Shown here piece after piece: positions 34,168 to 43,201 of a stretch of DNA of 45,114 bases (the first letter of the stretch is position 1; each line of letters starts with the position of its first letter). The position numbers and the translations under genes are program-made. The DNA comes from Qipengyuania spongiae (GTDB lineage: Bacteria; Pseudomonadota; Alphaproteobacteria; Sphingomonadales; Sphingomonadaceae), in contig NZ_CP092472.1 of NCBI RefSeq assembly GCF_026168555.1, forward strand, positions 1 to 45,114, written 5' to 3'. Below the pieces are notes generated by a model, which saw only the letters and a program-made list of their open reading frames with translations, ran no database searches and was not told the DNA's origin.

Positions 34168-35895
34168 TTAAGCAGCTACCGGCTTAGTAATGGCGCGAAG
34201 GACATCGTCTCGCGGACCATCGGCATGAAGTTTGCCGTCAGCAATGATAACTACGCGTTCGACCAGTCGGAGCAGAGAAATTCGATGCGTGATGACCATC
34301 AATGTACGATCTGCCAGTTCGCCTGACAGGCGTTCGATCAGCGCGTTCTCGCTCTGCATGTCCATACCACTAGTTGGCTCATCCAAGATCATCATCTGTG
34401 GCGAGCCTGCTAGTGCACGAGCCAGAGCGATACCCTGACGCTGCCCCCCTGATAGACTTTCTCCACGGTCAGCAAGCTTTAGATCATAGCCATTGGCAAT
34501 CCGGCCAACGAATTCGTGCGTTCCAGTAATTTTGGCGACGCGAAGAATTTCCTCATCATCGATATCAGGCCGAGCAAGAGCAATGTTTTCGCGGATGGTG
34601 CCCGATAAAAGCACGCTTTCTTGCAGTGCAGTGCCAATCGCCTTGCGCAAAGTCGCGGGGTCGATCTGCCGGACATCCGTGCCATCCAACAGCACGATTC
34701 CATCGGTTGGATCATATAGGCCGAGCGCAAGCCGAGCGAGCGTCGATTTACCCGAACCAATACGCCCCAACATCCCAACGCGTTCGCCAGGCCGGATCGT
34801 GAGGTTGATGCCACTCAGTGCATCTTCTTTCGCGCCGGGATAACGAAAGGAAACATTTCGAAATTCCAGCAAGCCTTCGATCTTTGCTGGCTTGAGGAGG
34901 TTTGGCGCATCCATTTCGCCGTCCTGTTCCATGAACGGCCGGAGCGTCCGAAATGCCGTTTTGGTCGCTGAGAGACGCGATAAGAGTTGGGCAATTTGCG
35001 ACAGCGGCGCAATTGCTCGGCTTCCGAGCAAAGAGCACGCAATCAGTCCACCCATAGTAAGATCACCGCTTTCAATCAGGAAAACTCCCAGCACGATCGA
35101 TCCGGTATAGGCCAGCGTTGTAGCTGAATTGGCCATGTTCATGCTGAAAGCGGAAAGCAGGCGCTGTCGCGTCGCCATGTGCGAAAAGTTATCAATCGCA
35201 GAAAGCCAGCGGTGCATCAGGATGCCCCCGGCCCCTGTTGCTTTTACGGTTTCCAGACCGCCGATCGTCTCAACCAGTACCGACTGTTTCTCCAGCCCAT
35301 GGTTCATTGCATCGGTGGCCAGGCGATCCATCGCGGGGAACGTGACAAGGCCTGCAATCACAACCAGTGGGACGGCTAGGAGAGGTATGATGACCATCCA
35401 ACCCCCAACCAATCCGATCACGAACAGCGTTAGAAAAATGAAAGGCACATCCACGATGGCGACGAGCGAAGCAGAAGCAAAAAAATCGCGCAGCGTTTCG
35501 AGCTCGCGCATGGTGCCTGCCAGCGCACCAGTTGATCCCCGGCGTGAGGCCATACGCATGGCCATCAGCCGCTCGAACGCCACCTCGCCCACAGAACGGT
35601 CAACGTTCACTCCGGCAATATCAACAAAATAGGCACGCAGTGTGCGCAGGATAAAATCAAATATGATGATGATACCCATGCCGATCGCTAGGCCAATAAG
35701 CGAAGAGGTCGCGTTGTTGGGTAAGACACGGTCGTAGACCGTCATTGTGAAGAGGGAAGATACCAGCGCAAAAACGTTGATCAACATCGCTGCGATCATG
35801 ACTTTTGTGTAGTTATCGCGGTTTTTGAACATAGGCTCGAGAAGCCATCGCGCGAACGGTCGGCGTGCAGCGGTGAACATCTCGGAATCGGTCAT
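34168..35895 (-). CDS. Type I secretion ABC transporter (permease-ATPase)
   Basis: Inner-membrane exporter of 575 residues. The membrane domain covers about 30-310 (VMIAAMLINVFALVSSLF; VYDRVLPNNATSSL is typical of the LapB/PrtD group). The ATPase follows, with Walker A GRIGSGKST (about 375), signature LSGGQRQG, Walker B MMILDEPTSGMD and H-loop VITHR. It lacks the N-terminal C39-like peptidase domain found in some longer RTX transporters (usually about 700 residues). It starts 3 bp after the TolC-like gene. Likely substrate: the RTX protein at 37804. Confidence 0.94.
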   Translation of the reverse strand: MTDSEMFTAARRPFARWLLEPMFKNRDNYTKVMIAAMLINVFALVSSLFTMTVYDRVLPNNATSSLIGLAIGMGIIIIFDFILRTLRAYFVDIAGVNVDRSVGEVAFERLMAMRMASRRGSTGALAGTMRELETLRDFFASASLVAIVDVPFIFLTLFVIGLVGGWMVIIPLLAVPLVVIAGLVTFPAMDRLATDAMNHGLEKQSVLVETIGGLETVKATGAGGILMHRWLSAIDNFSHMATRQRLLSAFSMNMANSATTLAYTGSIVLGVFLIESGDLTMGGLIACSLLGSRAIAPLSQIAQLLSRLSATKTAFRTLRPFMEQDGEMDAPNLLKPAKIEGLLEFRNVSFRYPGAKEDALSGINLTIRPGERVGMLGRIGSGKSTLARLALGLYDPTDGIVLLDGTDVRQIDPATLRKAIGTALQESVLLSGTIRENIALARPDIDDEEILRVAKITGTHEFVGRIANGYDLKLADRGESLSGGQRQGIALARALAGSPQMMILDEPTSGMDMQSENALIERLSGELADRTLMVITHRISLLRLVERVVIIADGKLHADGPRDDVLRAITKPVAA

Positions 35896-35898
35896 TGA

Positions 35899-37611
35899 TC
35901 AGTCTCGGAGGGAGTAGTTCGGGATCGCGAGCGCTTCTAAAAGCGCTCCTGTGCGCGCCAAAACGATATAGCGCGCGGCGTCCCTTTGGGCGAGGGCCTG
36001 CATATAACCCGTAGCGGCAGAGTAGAAAGTATCACCGGCCTCGATAACATCGAACAATGTTCCACGCGAGTACCGAAACCTTTGCACCACAGCATCTCGC
36101 GTCTGCCGCGACGCGATATACGCTAGCCGCAGCGCGTCCAGCTGCCGATCGAAAGCTTGCAAGTCGCTATAGGCAATGGCAGCATCCCGACTTCTTTCTT
36201 CGCTAATACGCCGAGCGCGAGCGTCGAGTGCCATGGCGTGGGCATCGGCCGCCTTCGCGCGCTGCGGGAGGCCGCCGAAAAGCCGCTGCCGTAAGGTGAT
36301 CCGCGCCACCACATCGTAGTCCCTCCTTTCTTCGATCAGGCCATAACGCCCGGCATTGAGAGAGACGCCGATGGACGGCAAGAGATCACGTTCTGTCGCT
36401 TTGGCGTCGAATTCTGCAGCGAGAGCTTGCAGGCGAGCCGCACGGACTTCGGGCGTCTCTTCCGCCTCTGCCCGAACAATCTCGACGGATGCGGGCACCT
36501 CGCCTAGTTCTGGCGCGCGGATCAATCCCGGTGGTGGCTCGGCTCCCGTCAGTTCGCGAAAGCGGGCTTCGGCTGAATCGAGCTGCTGCTGGAACCGCGC
36601 GGCCCGAATATCGAGTTGCGCGATGGAATTCTCAACCAAGGCGGCATCGACTTCGGCTGCCGCCCCCTGTTGTATCCGCTCTTCGATTGCGGACCGGGCC
36701 TGTGCTTGATCGGTGCGATAAGCGCGGGTGATCGCTAAGATCGTCCTCAACGAATAAACATCATACCATGTGGCGATCGTGTTGAGTGCAATTTGTTCGG
36801 CCGCACTGTCGACGCCAAGTGCTGAAGCACGCAGCCGCGCGCCGGCAGCATGGACACGATTGGAAGTCGCACCAAAATCAGTGACGAGCTGATTGACCGT
36901 TGCCAAGGTGTCAAAACGTCGGTCGGGCCGGGTCCGCTCGACAATATTATCAATCGATTCCCCCGCAAACTGACGGTCCACCACCTGAAAACCAATGATG
37001 TTGACTTCAGCTGAAGGTGCAAGCGCGGCTTCTTGCTGATACAGAGCGTATCGAGCTTCCTGTGCGAAGCCCGCCGTCTCGTCGAGCGCGGGATGCCGAG
37101 CAACGGCATTCCGCACTAGGTTGAGGAATTCCTCCCTCGGCGCTGCATCAAATGCAGTACGCAAAACAGGATCATTTGCTGGATCGACTGCAAGCGGCAG
37201 AGCACTGGGCGCGGGAAGCTGAGCGATGCCCTGCCCGCTCGATACCTCCGGGGAAGGCATGGACATTTGCGGAGAAACCGCGGGCCGATCTATCGGAGAT
37301 GACGTAGGATCTGCTCCTAAGCCAGGCAAATCTACGCTGGTGTTTCGCTCAGGAATACCCGGCGCATCATTGCGATCAGGAACGTTGGTTGTAACCGGGG
37401 GGACCTCAGTCGATGTCACTGGCGGCGGTGCCGGGTTCTCGGCGGAAGACGGTGGGCGGATCACGACCGGGGGGGTCGTCTGCGCCATCGCGACGTTACC
37501 TGCGGACATCATCGCGACCATCCCTAGATCGAAGCTTCCGCGCAGGATATTCGCGCGCAGCAAAGCCAAGGATCGGCGGGAGCGCGCAGCTATGAATTGC
37601 GTGAGGCACAT
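35899..37611 (-). CDS. TolC-like outer-membrane channel
   Basis: Outer-membrane component of type I secretion, 570 residues. A signal peptide near residues 20-45 ends around NVAMA. A proline-rich spacer (about 45-140; PPVVIRPPSSAENPAPPPV) is unusual for TolC and could span or tether. The two OEP repeats follow: REEFLNLVRNAVARHPALDE, helical stretches with QQEAALAPSAEVNI, TVNQLVTDFGATSNRVHAAGARL, LRQRLFGGLPQRAKAADAHA and RYSRGTLFDVIEAGDTFY. First gene of the leftward secretion operon. Confidence 0.9.
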   Translation of the reverse strand: MCLTQFIAARSRRSLALLRANILRGSFDLGMVAMMSAGNVAMAQTTPPVVIRPPSSAENPAPPPVTSTEVPPVTTNVPDRNDAPGIPERNTSVDLPGLGADPTSSPIDRPAVSPQMSMPSPEVSSGQGIAQLPAPSALPLAVDPANDPVLRTAFDAAPREEFLNLVRNAVARHPALDETAGFAQEARYALYQQEAALAPSAEVNIIGFQVVDRQFAGESIDNIVERTRPDRRFDTLATVNQLVTDFGATSNRVHAAGARLRASALGVDSAAEQIALNTIATWYDVYSLRTILAITRAYRTDQAQARSAIEERIQQGAAAEVDAALVENSIAQLDIRAARFQQQLDSAEARFRELTGAEPPPGLIRAPELGEVPASVEIVRAEAEETPEVRAARLQALAAEFDAKATERDLLPSIGVSLNAGRYGLIEERRDYDVVARITLRQRLFGGLPQRAKAADAHAMALDARARRISEERSRDAAIAYSDLQAFDRQLDALRLAYIASRQTRDAVVQRFRYSRGTLFDVIEAGDTFYSAATGYMQALAQRDAARYIVLARTGALLEALAIPNYSLRD

Positions 37612-37638
37612 GAGCCGATGAAATTGCCTTGTGTTTCT

Positions 37639-37657
37639 GATCCGGGAAAGCCGGATC
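37639..37657 (-). promoter_or_regulatory. Hairpin in the leader of the secretion operon
   Basis: GATCCGG and CCGGATC form a perfect 7-bp stem around a 5-base loop, 28 bp upstream of the TolC-like start. It could be an operator or a leader structure. No other support. Confidence 0.3.
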
Positions 37658-37750
37658 GCATGGCGTCGGACGGCTGCACCGCCCCTTAACCATCGCCCCG
37701 GTTCCTGTCTAGGAAGTGCCAGGACGCCGAGTGGATCATGATAAAATGAA

Positions 37751-37776
37751 AAGGGCCCCTGCGAACAGGGGCCCTT
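37751..37776 (-). terminator. Rho-independent terminator after the RTX gene
   Basis: AAGGGCCCCTG and CAGGGGCCCTT pair perfectly (11 bp) around a four-base loop. On the minus strand the stem is followed by TTTTCATTTTATC. It lies 28 bp after the RTX stop at 37804 and separates that gene from the secretion operon. Confidence 0.9.
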
Positions 37777-37803
37777 CTCGTGTTCCGGTCCGGAAGCCGA
37801 AGC

Positions 37804-40755
37804 TTACGGGGTCGGGATCGTGCCCGCCGGCGTCAGGACGAAGTCCGCCGCCGTCACGGCCGTACCCGGCTGCAGCTGAGCGAACAACACTGCGTCGTTT
37901 CCACCAGCCCCGTCGGCATCGTAGAACATCTGACCGGTCGCCTGATCATAAAGGATCTGCGGACCAGCAGCCGTCGCTTGGCGACCCATCACAAACTCAG
38001 CAGCATCGAACGTCGCGCCGAAGTTAAAGGTGCCGCCGGTTCCATTGTCGAGCGAGATGCGATCCGAACCGCTGACGAAGTCGACGATCGTATCGGCATT
38101 GTCCGTTCCGATATTTGCGAAGTGGAACGTATCCGCTCCGCCAAGACCGGTCAGGCGATCATTGCCTTGGCCACCGACCAGGACGTTGTTGCCTTGGTCA
38201 CCGGAGATGGCGTTGTTACCGGCATTGCCGACCAGCGTGATGTTGGTCGCCACGCTCTGGTTCGCAGAAACGAGGTTCTCGACATTGGCGCCCAGAACAT
38301 AGCTGGTGCTGGTGAAGACAGTGTCGTTGCCCTCACCCGCATCTTCGATGATCACGTCGCCCTGAGCCGAAGCCGTGGCCGTGCCGTTGAAGTTGCTGCT
38401 GAACACGCGATAGATATCGTCACCTTCGCCGCCAACGAGCGTGTCGCCGTTACCCGCGCCATTAACACCGCCAGCCCCGTTGAGGATGTCGTTGCCAGCA
38501 CCGCCAGTGATCATCTGCACGCCATTGTTACCGGTCAGATACACACCGCCATCCTGATCGGTGTCGATCGAAGTGACCGAAGCGCCGTTGCTGAGCGTGA
38601 AGCCACCGCCGGCAGCACCGTTATAGGTGACCGTGTTGGCCCCCGTCGCATCGACGATGGTCGCACCGTCGGTTCCGACGAGGTACACATCGTCGCCAGC
38701 ACCACCGTTCAGCGTATCGGCACCGCCGCCGCCATTGATGGTGTCGACACCGGTGCCGCCCGTAATCGACTGCGCCAGTTCGTTGCCAGTGATGCTGACC
38801 GCACCACCCGTGGCCGAACCATTGATTACTTCGACGTAGGCCCCAGAGTTGAGCGTGTAGCTCGAGACACCAGTGCCCAAGACGGCCGTATCGTTGCCAC
38901 CACCCATCGCTTCACGGATTTCTTCGTTTCCATTGACGATGTTATAGGTATCGTTGCCACCCAAGCCAATGAGCGTATCGACGCTGTCGCCATCGGTGTT
39001 CAGACCGCCACTAATCGTGTCATTACCGGCGGCACCAACGATCTGGTTGGCGATACCGCTACCCGCGAGGGCGTAGGCGGTCGTCGAGGCCGCGTTTGCG
39101 GCGGACAGGTTCTCAACGAAATCGCCACCAACAGCAGTCGCGTTCGTCGCCAGCGAGTAATTGGCGCTGGTGAAGATCGTGTCGTTGCCACCGGCATCGT
39201 CGCTGGCGTTGTACGTCACATTGTTGGTGTCGTCACCGGTGTCGTCAGTATCGCCACCATCACGAGAGAAGGTGCCTTCACCAACGCGGTCGGCCTGGTC
39301 GTAGACGCGATAGATATCGTCGCCCGCACCGCCACGCAGCGTGTCAGCGTTGCTGGTCGTGCCACGATCACCGTTCAGGATGTCGTTGCCGCCCGCACCG
39401 TAGATCGTCTGCGACTGCGTGTTGCCGACCAGGTAGACACCCGGCGTCCCGGCAGTGGCACCGTTCAGATCGAGATCCGAAGCGATGTTGAAATACGGAG
39501 CCGGAACGACCGACACACCCGCAGCAAGGACGCTGGCCGAAGTGGTGTCGGCCAGATTGAAGCCGCCCGTCGTGCCGGTGAAGATGACCGTGTTGCTACC
39601 TTGGGTGTCGGTGACGGTTTCGCCGTCCTGATCGACCAGCAGGAAGTCATCACCGGCGCCGCCGATCAGGGTGTCCATACCGGCACCGCCCTCGAGCGTT
39701 TCGCTGCCGGTGCTACCGACGATCGTCTGACCGAAATTGTTGCCGACGACGTGCTGGTTGGCATTCGCTTCGATCCGCTCGATCTCCAGATCGGCCATCG
39801 AACCGCCACCAAAGGTGGTGAGGTTGTAGCCGCCCGAACCCGCTTCGAACCGGATGGTGTCCGTGCCGCCGGTTTCCTGACCGATGATGGTGCGCGCATC
39901 CGCGCCCCCATTGTTGAGGACGTAGACGTCGTTGCCCATGAAGCCGTTCAGCGTGTCGGCACCGCCACCGCCGGCCAGGGTGTTGTTGCCCATATTGCCG
40001 GAAATGATCTGATTGTCGGTCGAACCGGTCAGCGACAGTGCCGCTGTTCCAGACTGATCCTGCGCAGACAGGTTCTCAATTCCAATAGCCGCGCCGCCAT
40101 CTGCGCCGGCTGTACCAAGGTTGAAGTTTGCAACGGCCTGACCCTGCGCGAGGAAATCACCGACAGACACGAACACGGTGTCGTTACCGCCGCCATTGTC
40201 GTCGCCTTCGCCGATTATCCGATCCGCGAGATTGGTAACGACGTAAATATCGTCACCCGCATAACCGGCGAGAGTATCGCCACCACCAGTGGCGGTATTG
40301 CGGCCGCCGATCAGGATGTTAGCCCCACCCGTACCTTGGATAGACTGCGCGTAATTGTTGCCGAAGAAGTTGACTGCAACGTTCGCGGTCGTGTTTGCGG
40401 TTCCCGCAAGCACCCCGGTCGTAGTGGTCGGAGCCGCAGCATAGCCGATGTTCTCAACTGCCGCATCCGCATTCAGCGTGAAGCTCGTCGAGGCGAGAAC
40501 GGTATCAGTCCCGCCGCCCACAGCTTCGGTGATACCATCACCAGCATCGACATAATAAACATCGTCGCCAGCACCACCATCGAGCGCATCTGCACCAGCG
40601 CCGCCAACGAGCGTGTCATTGCCCGCGTTGCCGAAAATGGTGTCGTTGCCACCGAGGCCATAAAGAGAATCATTCCCGCCATTGCCGGTAATAGTGTCGG
40701 CTTGGTCCGTACCCACCAGGGTATCGGCCTCATTGGAACCGCGAATATCAGCCAT
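37804..40755 (-). CDS. RTX calcium-binding secreted protein, T1SS substrate
   Basis: 983 residues built almost wholly of hemolysin-type Ca-binding blocks (GGxGxDxUx nonapeptides). [20 protein letters not shown] occurs near residue 30, and further blocks include [61 protein letters not shown] and [20 protein letters not shown]. About eight blocks are spaced along the chain, joined by beta-rich linkers often carrying N-x-x-QSI/QTI turns. There is no cleavable N-terminal signal. The last 90 residues ([14 protein letters not shown]...FDAAEFVMG...[17 protein letters not shown]...TAADFVL) fit a C-terminal type I secretion signal. A ribosome site AGGAGT precedes ATG 40755. No enzyme or adhesin head domain is evident, so a structural matrix or adhesive role is most likely. 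Confidence 0.93.
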   Translation of the reverse strand: MADIRGSNEADTLVGTDQADTITGNGGNDSLYGLGGNDTIFGNAGNDTLVGGAGADALDGGAGDDVYYVDAGDGITEAVGGGTDTVLASTSFTLNADAAVENIGYAAAPTTTTGVLAGTANTTANVAVNFFGNNYAQSIQGTGGANILIGGRNTATGGGDTLAGYAGDDIYVVTNLADRIIGEGDDNGGGNDTVFVSVGDFLAQGQAVANFNLGTAGADGGAAIGIENLSAQDQSGTAALSLTGSTDNQIISGNMGNNTLAGGGGADTLNGFMGNDVYVLNNGGADARTIIGQETGGTDTIRFEAGSGGYNLTTFGGGSMADLEIERIEANANQHVVGNNFGQTIVGSTGSETLEGGAGMDTLIGGAGDDFLLVDQDGETVTDTQGSNTVIFTGTTGGFNLADTTSASVLAAGVSVVPAPYFNIASDLDLNGATAGTPGVYLVGNTQSQTIYGAGGNDILNGDRGTTSNADTLRGGAGDDIYRVYDQADRVGEGTFSRDGGDTDDTGDDTNNVTYNASDDAGGNDTIFTSANYSLATNATAVGGDFVENLSAANAASTTAYALAGSGIANQIVGAAGNDTISGGLNTDGDSVDTLIGLGGNDTYNIVNGNEEIREAMGGGNDTAVLGTGVSSYTLNSGAYVEVINGSATGGAVSITGNELAQSITGGTGVDTINGGGGADTLNGGAGDDVYLVGTDGATIVDATGANTVTYNGAAGGGFTLSNGASVTSIDTDQDGGVYLTGNNGVQMITGGAGNDILNGAGGVNGAGNGDTLVGGEGDDIYRVFSSNFNGTATASAQGDVIIEDAGEGNDTVFTSTSYVLGANVENLVSANQSVATNITLVGNAGNNAISGDQGNNVLVGGQGNDRLTGLGGADTFHFANIGTDNADTIVDFVSGSDRISLDNGTGGTFNFGATFDAAEFVMGRQATAAGPQILYDQATGQMFYDADGAGGNDAVLFAQLQPGTAVTAADFVLTPAGTIPTP

Positions 40756-40889
40756 TCTGAAAACTCCTGATCAAAACTTAAGCGAATTACTGAACGGCCC
40801 GAGCGGCCGAAAATTTCCAAAACGCTCCCGCGACCCAAACGTTGAAGGCCACAGCGCGCGCTATTGGTTTGTAACGAAATTTCCCCATG

Positions 40890-40904
40890 GAACGCAATGC
40901 GTTC
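40890..40904. promoter_or_regulatory. 15-bp perfect inverted repeat upstream of the RTX gene
   Basis: GAACGCA-A-TGCGTTC, centred about 142 bp upstream of the RTX ATG on the minus strand. The shape is that of a dimeric regulator's operator. No -10/-35 pair could be fixed around it. Confidence 0.4.
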
Positions 40905-41019
40905 TCGTTAAATGTTCCCCACTTGTAATTCGTGGCCCGCTGCTTATCCGACAGATATGTCGATAGCAAGCTGAAGAAAGGGTTTTTCCAAGCACTCACC
41001 AAGAGCAACTGACCCCAAC

Positions 41020-41256
41020 GTGGATGTTTGTCGGATGATTAAGCCGGGGGCACTAAGCCATAGGCGAGTTGAAAGGAGATCATATAGCCTCCCACTTACC
41101 CGCGCCGGTCACTCGATCGACATCGACCGGATCATACTGCTCCTCGAATACATGCAGGCGTCGATCGACGTCATCATCAACCGGGAACACGCAGACGCTG
41201 CCGACCAACTTGTCCAGATAGCCCAACAGCGCATGGAGCAATTCCATGCGAAATGA
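41020..41256 (+). CDS. Doubtful small ORF, possible gene fragment
   Basis: 78 codons from GTG 41020 (or ATG 41035). The second half, HSIDIDRIILLLEYMQASID and EHADAADQLVQIAQQRMEQF, reads like a real helical protein end. The first 30 residues are basic and look random. It lies in a decayed zone beside the HU remnant, so it is probably the 3' part of a lost gene. Confidence 0.3.
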   Translation: MDVCRMIKPGALSHRRVERRSYSLPLTRAGHSIDIDRIILLLEYMQASIDVIINREHADAADQLVQIAQQRMEQFHAK

Positions 41257-41372
41257 TGACTTTCGCTTCAACGGCGAAGCCGCCACGATCCAACACCATT
41301 CACCTCTTTAGAATCTGTTCGGATATTCTGAAATTGCCCTAAGCGCACGTGCATCGATACGTCGCCGTTTGA

Positions 41373-41546
41373 TCGGACGTTACCGCTAAGAGCGAGGACG
41401 CTGTAATCGCCGGGTTCGGTAAGTTCGCCCTCAAAGATCGACCCGAGCGCGCCGGTCGCAATCCCGCCACCGGCGAGGCGATGACGATCAAGGCGTCGCG
41501 GAAAGCTGCGCTTGCTACCGTGAAGGGTCTGAAGGACAAGCTCTGA
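41373..41546 (+). pseudogene. HU-type DNA-binding protein, C-terminal remnant
   Basis: 57 codons ending at TGA 41546 encode VIAGFGKFALKDRPERAG, then RNPATGEAMTIKAS and a K/A-rich end, the hallmark beta-arm and C-terminus of HU/IHF proteins. The N-terminal half is absent and the frame has an in-frame TGA at 41370-41372. It is a dead fragment, and evidence that this zone has been rearranged. Confidence 0.8.
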
Positions 41547-41569
41547 TCGCTACGCCCTCCGCGCGACGA

Positions 41570-42139
41570 TCAACTTGCGCTCAGCGGCTCGTTCCGTAGC
41601 GCATCGTATAGCGCCGATTTTCCGACGCGGACCCGACTTGCTGCCTCTCGCACCGTCAGTCCCTGTTTTATTAACGCGCGCGCACGGGACAGCTTCTCAT
41701 CTGTAACAGCCCTCGGCCTACCGCCCTTTCGTCCACGTGCGGCCGCAGCGCGAAGCCCGGCGTTCGTTCTTTCTCGAATTAGATCGCGCTCGAACTGGCC
41801 TAGCGCGCCGAAGATGTGGAAGACGAGGCGACCGGTAGGGGTGGTGGTATCGATGTTCTCGGTCAGGGATCGGAAGCCAATGCCCTCCTTCTCTAGCTCG
41901 CCGACGGTTTCGAGCAGATGGGTCATGCTCCGGCCGAGACGATCAAGCCGCCATACCACCAGCGTGTCCCCTTCCCGCAGAAACGATAGCGCATCGCACA
42001 GACCAGGCCGTTCGGTCTTTGCACCCGATACACCTCTATCCTCAAAGATGCGTTTCACGCCGGCATCGTGAAGAGCATCGAGCTGCAGCGCGGGATCCTG
42101 ATCCACGGTCGACACGCGGGCATAACCGATCAGTGTCAT
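41570..42139 (-). CDS. Serine recombinase, Tn3-type resolvase/invertase
   Basis: Small serine recombinase, about 189 residues from ATG 42139 (MTLIGYARVST; an ATG at 42154 would add five residues). The catalytic serine is in the ARVST motif (Ser 10). LVVWRLDRLGRSMTHLL and the active-site arginines follow, then the long E helix (LGQFERDLIRERTNAGL) and a C-terminal helix-turn-helix (LTVREAASRVRVGKSALYDAL). It probably resolves plasmid multimers or is left over from a transposon; no transposase of the Tn3 type is nearby. Confidence 0.92.
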   Translation of the reverse strand: MTLIGYARVSTVDQDPALQLDALHDAGVKRIFEDRGVSGAKTERPGLCDALSFLREGDTLVVWRLDRLGRSMTHLLETVGELEKEGIGFRSLTENIDTTTPTGRLVFHIFGALGQFERDLIRERTNAGLRAAAARGRKGGRPRAVTDEKLSRARALIKQGLTVREAASRVRVGKSALYDALRNEPLSAS

Positions 42140-42154
42140 GTCTGCATAATACAC

Positions 42155-42300
42155 TAGATTGCCTGTTTTGGACCGATCTGTCCGGATAACCGTCCAATAT
42201 TCAAAGAGTCCGAAAAGTCAATGGTGGACCCGTTTTTGGACATGATCGCCGCTATTCCAAGAAACGAACGTTTTGCGGATCAGATTAGATCTTGTTGCCG
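42155..42300. other. Possible recombination (res) site upstream of the resolvase
   Basis: AT-rich stretch with several GGAC/GTCC elements in both orientations (TTTTGGACCGATCTGTCC, then CCGTCCAA, GTCCG and GGTGGACCC, between 42170 and 42235). Resolvase sites usually lie directly upstream of the gene. No standard three-subsite pattern could be confirmed. Confidence 0.3.
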
Positions 42301-42407
42301 CCTTTAAGGTTTGACTCGTTTATTCGCTTAATCGCTGCGCTCCAACCTTGCCATACACGACCACTATTGGCATATTTTGAGCTCCAGCCATTGCAGGTTA
42401 TCTTTTC

Positions 42408-42668
42408 ATGAATGCTCACATTTCCAGACTTGCTGCCGGTGGTCGGCTTGTCGTACCTGCCACGTTACGCGAAGCGTTGGGAGTAAAGCCAGGCGATCAA
42501 CTTTTCATGAAGGTGGCAGATGGGATGTTGCAGGTTTGGTCCCAGCAACAGGCTATCATCCGCGCTCAGGCGCGATTGCGCGATTTAACCGGGGGCAAGC
42601 GATCGCTGGTGGACGAACTGCTCGCCGAGCGTCGCGCCGAGGCCGCGGGCGAGGACGGCCCCGCATGA
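42408..42668 (+). CDS. AbrB/SpoVT-type antitoxin
   Basis: 86 residues with the swapped-hairpin AbrB fold: HISRLAAGGRLVVPATLREALGVKPGDQLFMKV, the usual DNA-binding half of VapB/MazE-like antitoxins. The C-terminal tail (LVDELLAERRAEAAGED) should wrap the toxin. It overlaps the next start by ATGA. The pair is probably autoregulated and stabilises the plasmid. Confidence 0.88.
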   Translation: MNAHISRLAAGGRLVVPATLREALGVKPGDQLFMKVADGMLQVWSQQQAIIRAQARLRDLTGGKRSLVDELLAERRAEAAGEDGPA

Positions 42669-43054
42669 GTCACGTTTTTGACGCCTCGGCAGTGTTGGCT
42701 TTAGTCAACAGCGAGAAGGGAGCCGCAAAAGCAGCCTCGCTGATCGCCGGGTCCTCGCTATCCGCAGTGAATGCAGTCGAGGTGCAGCAGAAGTTGATCG
42801 ACGTCGGAATGAGCGCCGAGGATGCCGAGGGGCTGCTGGATAGCCTCGGCCTGACCATAATGCCTTTTGACGCCCGGCAAGCCAGTCTCGCCTCTGCTTT
42901 GCGCCCCTTTTCCCGCCGACACGGGCTCTCTCTCGCGGACTGCGCCTGTATCTCCCTCGCTCTCGCGCTCGACCGTCCCGCGCTCTCGGGTACCCAGGCA
43001 TGGAACAACATCGCAAAAGAAGTTGGTTTCCGCTTTGACAACGTGCGACAATAA
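42665..43054 (+). CDS. PIN-domain (VapC-like) toxin
   Basis: 129 residues: VFDASAVLALVNSEKG gives the first acidic residue (Asp6), Glu39 lies in NAVEVQQKL, and Asp92 lies in LSLADCACISLALAL. PIN toxins are Mg-dependent RNases, often cutting tRNA or rRNA. The fourth acidic site, usually in a T-x-D-x-x-W context, reads SGTQAW here and has no acidic residue. Start at ATG 42665, coupled to the antitoxin. A longer frame from 42377 runs through the antitoxin and is spurious. Confidence 0.88.
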   Translation: MSHVFDASAVLALVNSEKGAAKAASLIAGSSLSAVNAVEVQQKLIDVGMSAEDAEGLLDSLGLTIMPFDARQASLASALRPFSRRHGLSLADCACISLALALDRPALSGTQAWNNIAKEVGFRFDNVRQ

Positions 43055-43201
43055 CGCTGCGGTGATCTTCGCGGATCAGCTCCTCCATGCATGCCTCCGA
43101 TCCTATTGACTTGAACACGCGAAGGGCGCCGCCACGGACCGGCAACGACGCTGAAGCATTGTGCTGGCCATCCATAGCCAAATCATTCAAACTGGTGGGA
43201 C

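Larger units (their letters stand above)
40756..41372. other. Long leader of the RTX gene plus decayed sequence
   Basis: Between the RTX start and the HU remnant. The first 250 bp are AT-richer and include the 15-bp palindrome at 40890 and a GC-rich inverted repeat at 40795-40809 in the probable 5' leader. The rest holds a doubtful small reading frame (41020-41256) and no other feature I can support. Confidence 0.5.

Noticed and set aside
37780..40770. Very long open frame (996 codons) opposite the RTX gene
   Set aside because: It mirrors the repetitive Gly/Asp codons of the RTX protein. Its product (Val, Ile, Thr, Asp rich) has no ribosome site or family match, while the other strand is a clear RTX protein.
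42377..42664. Longer version of the PIN toxin starting upstream
   Set aside because: It overlaps the whole antitoxin in another frame; the ATGA overlap at 42665 gives the standard toxin start.
43055..43201. Centromere (parS) upstream of parA
   Set aside because: The gap has a short CATGCATG palindrome, but no repeated or extended inverted sequence strong enough to call a centromere.
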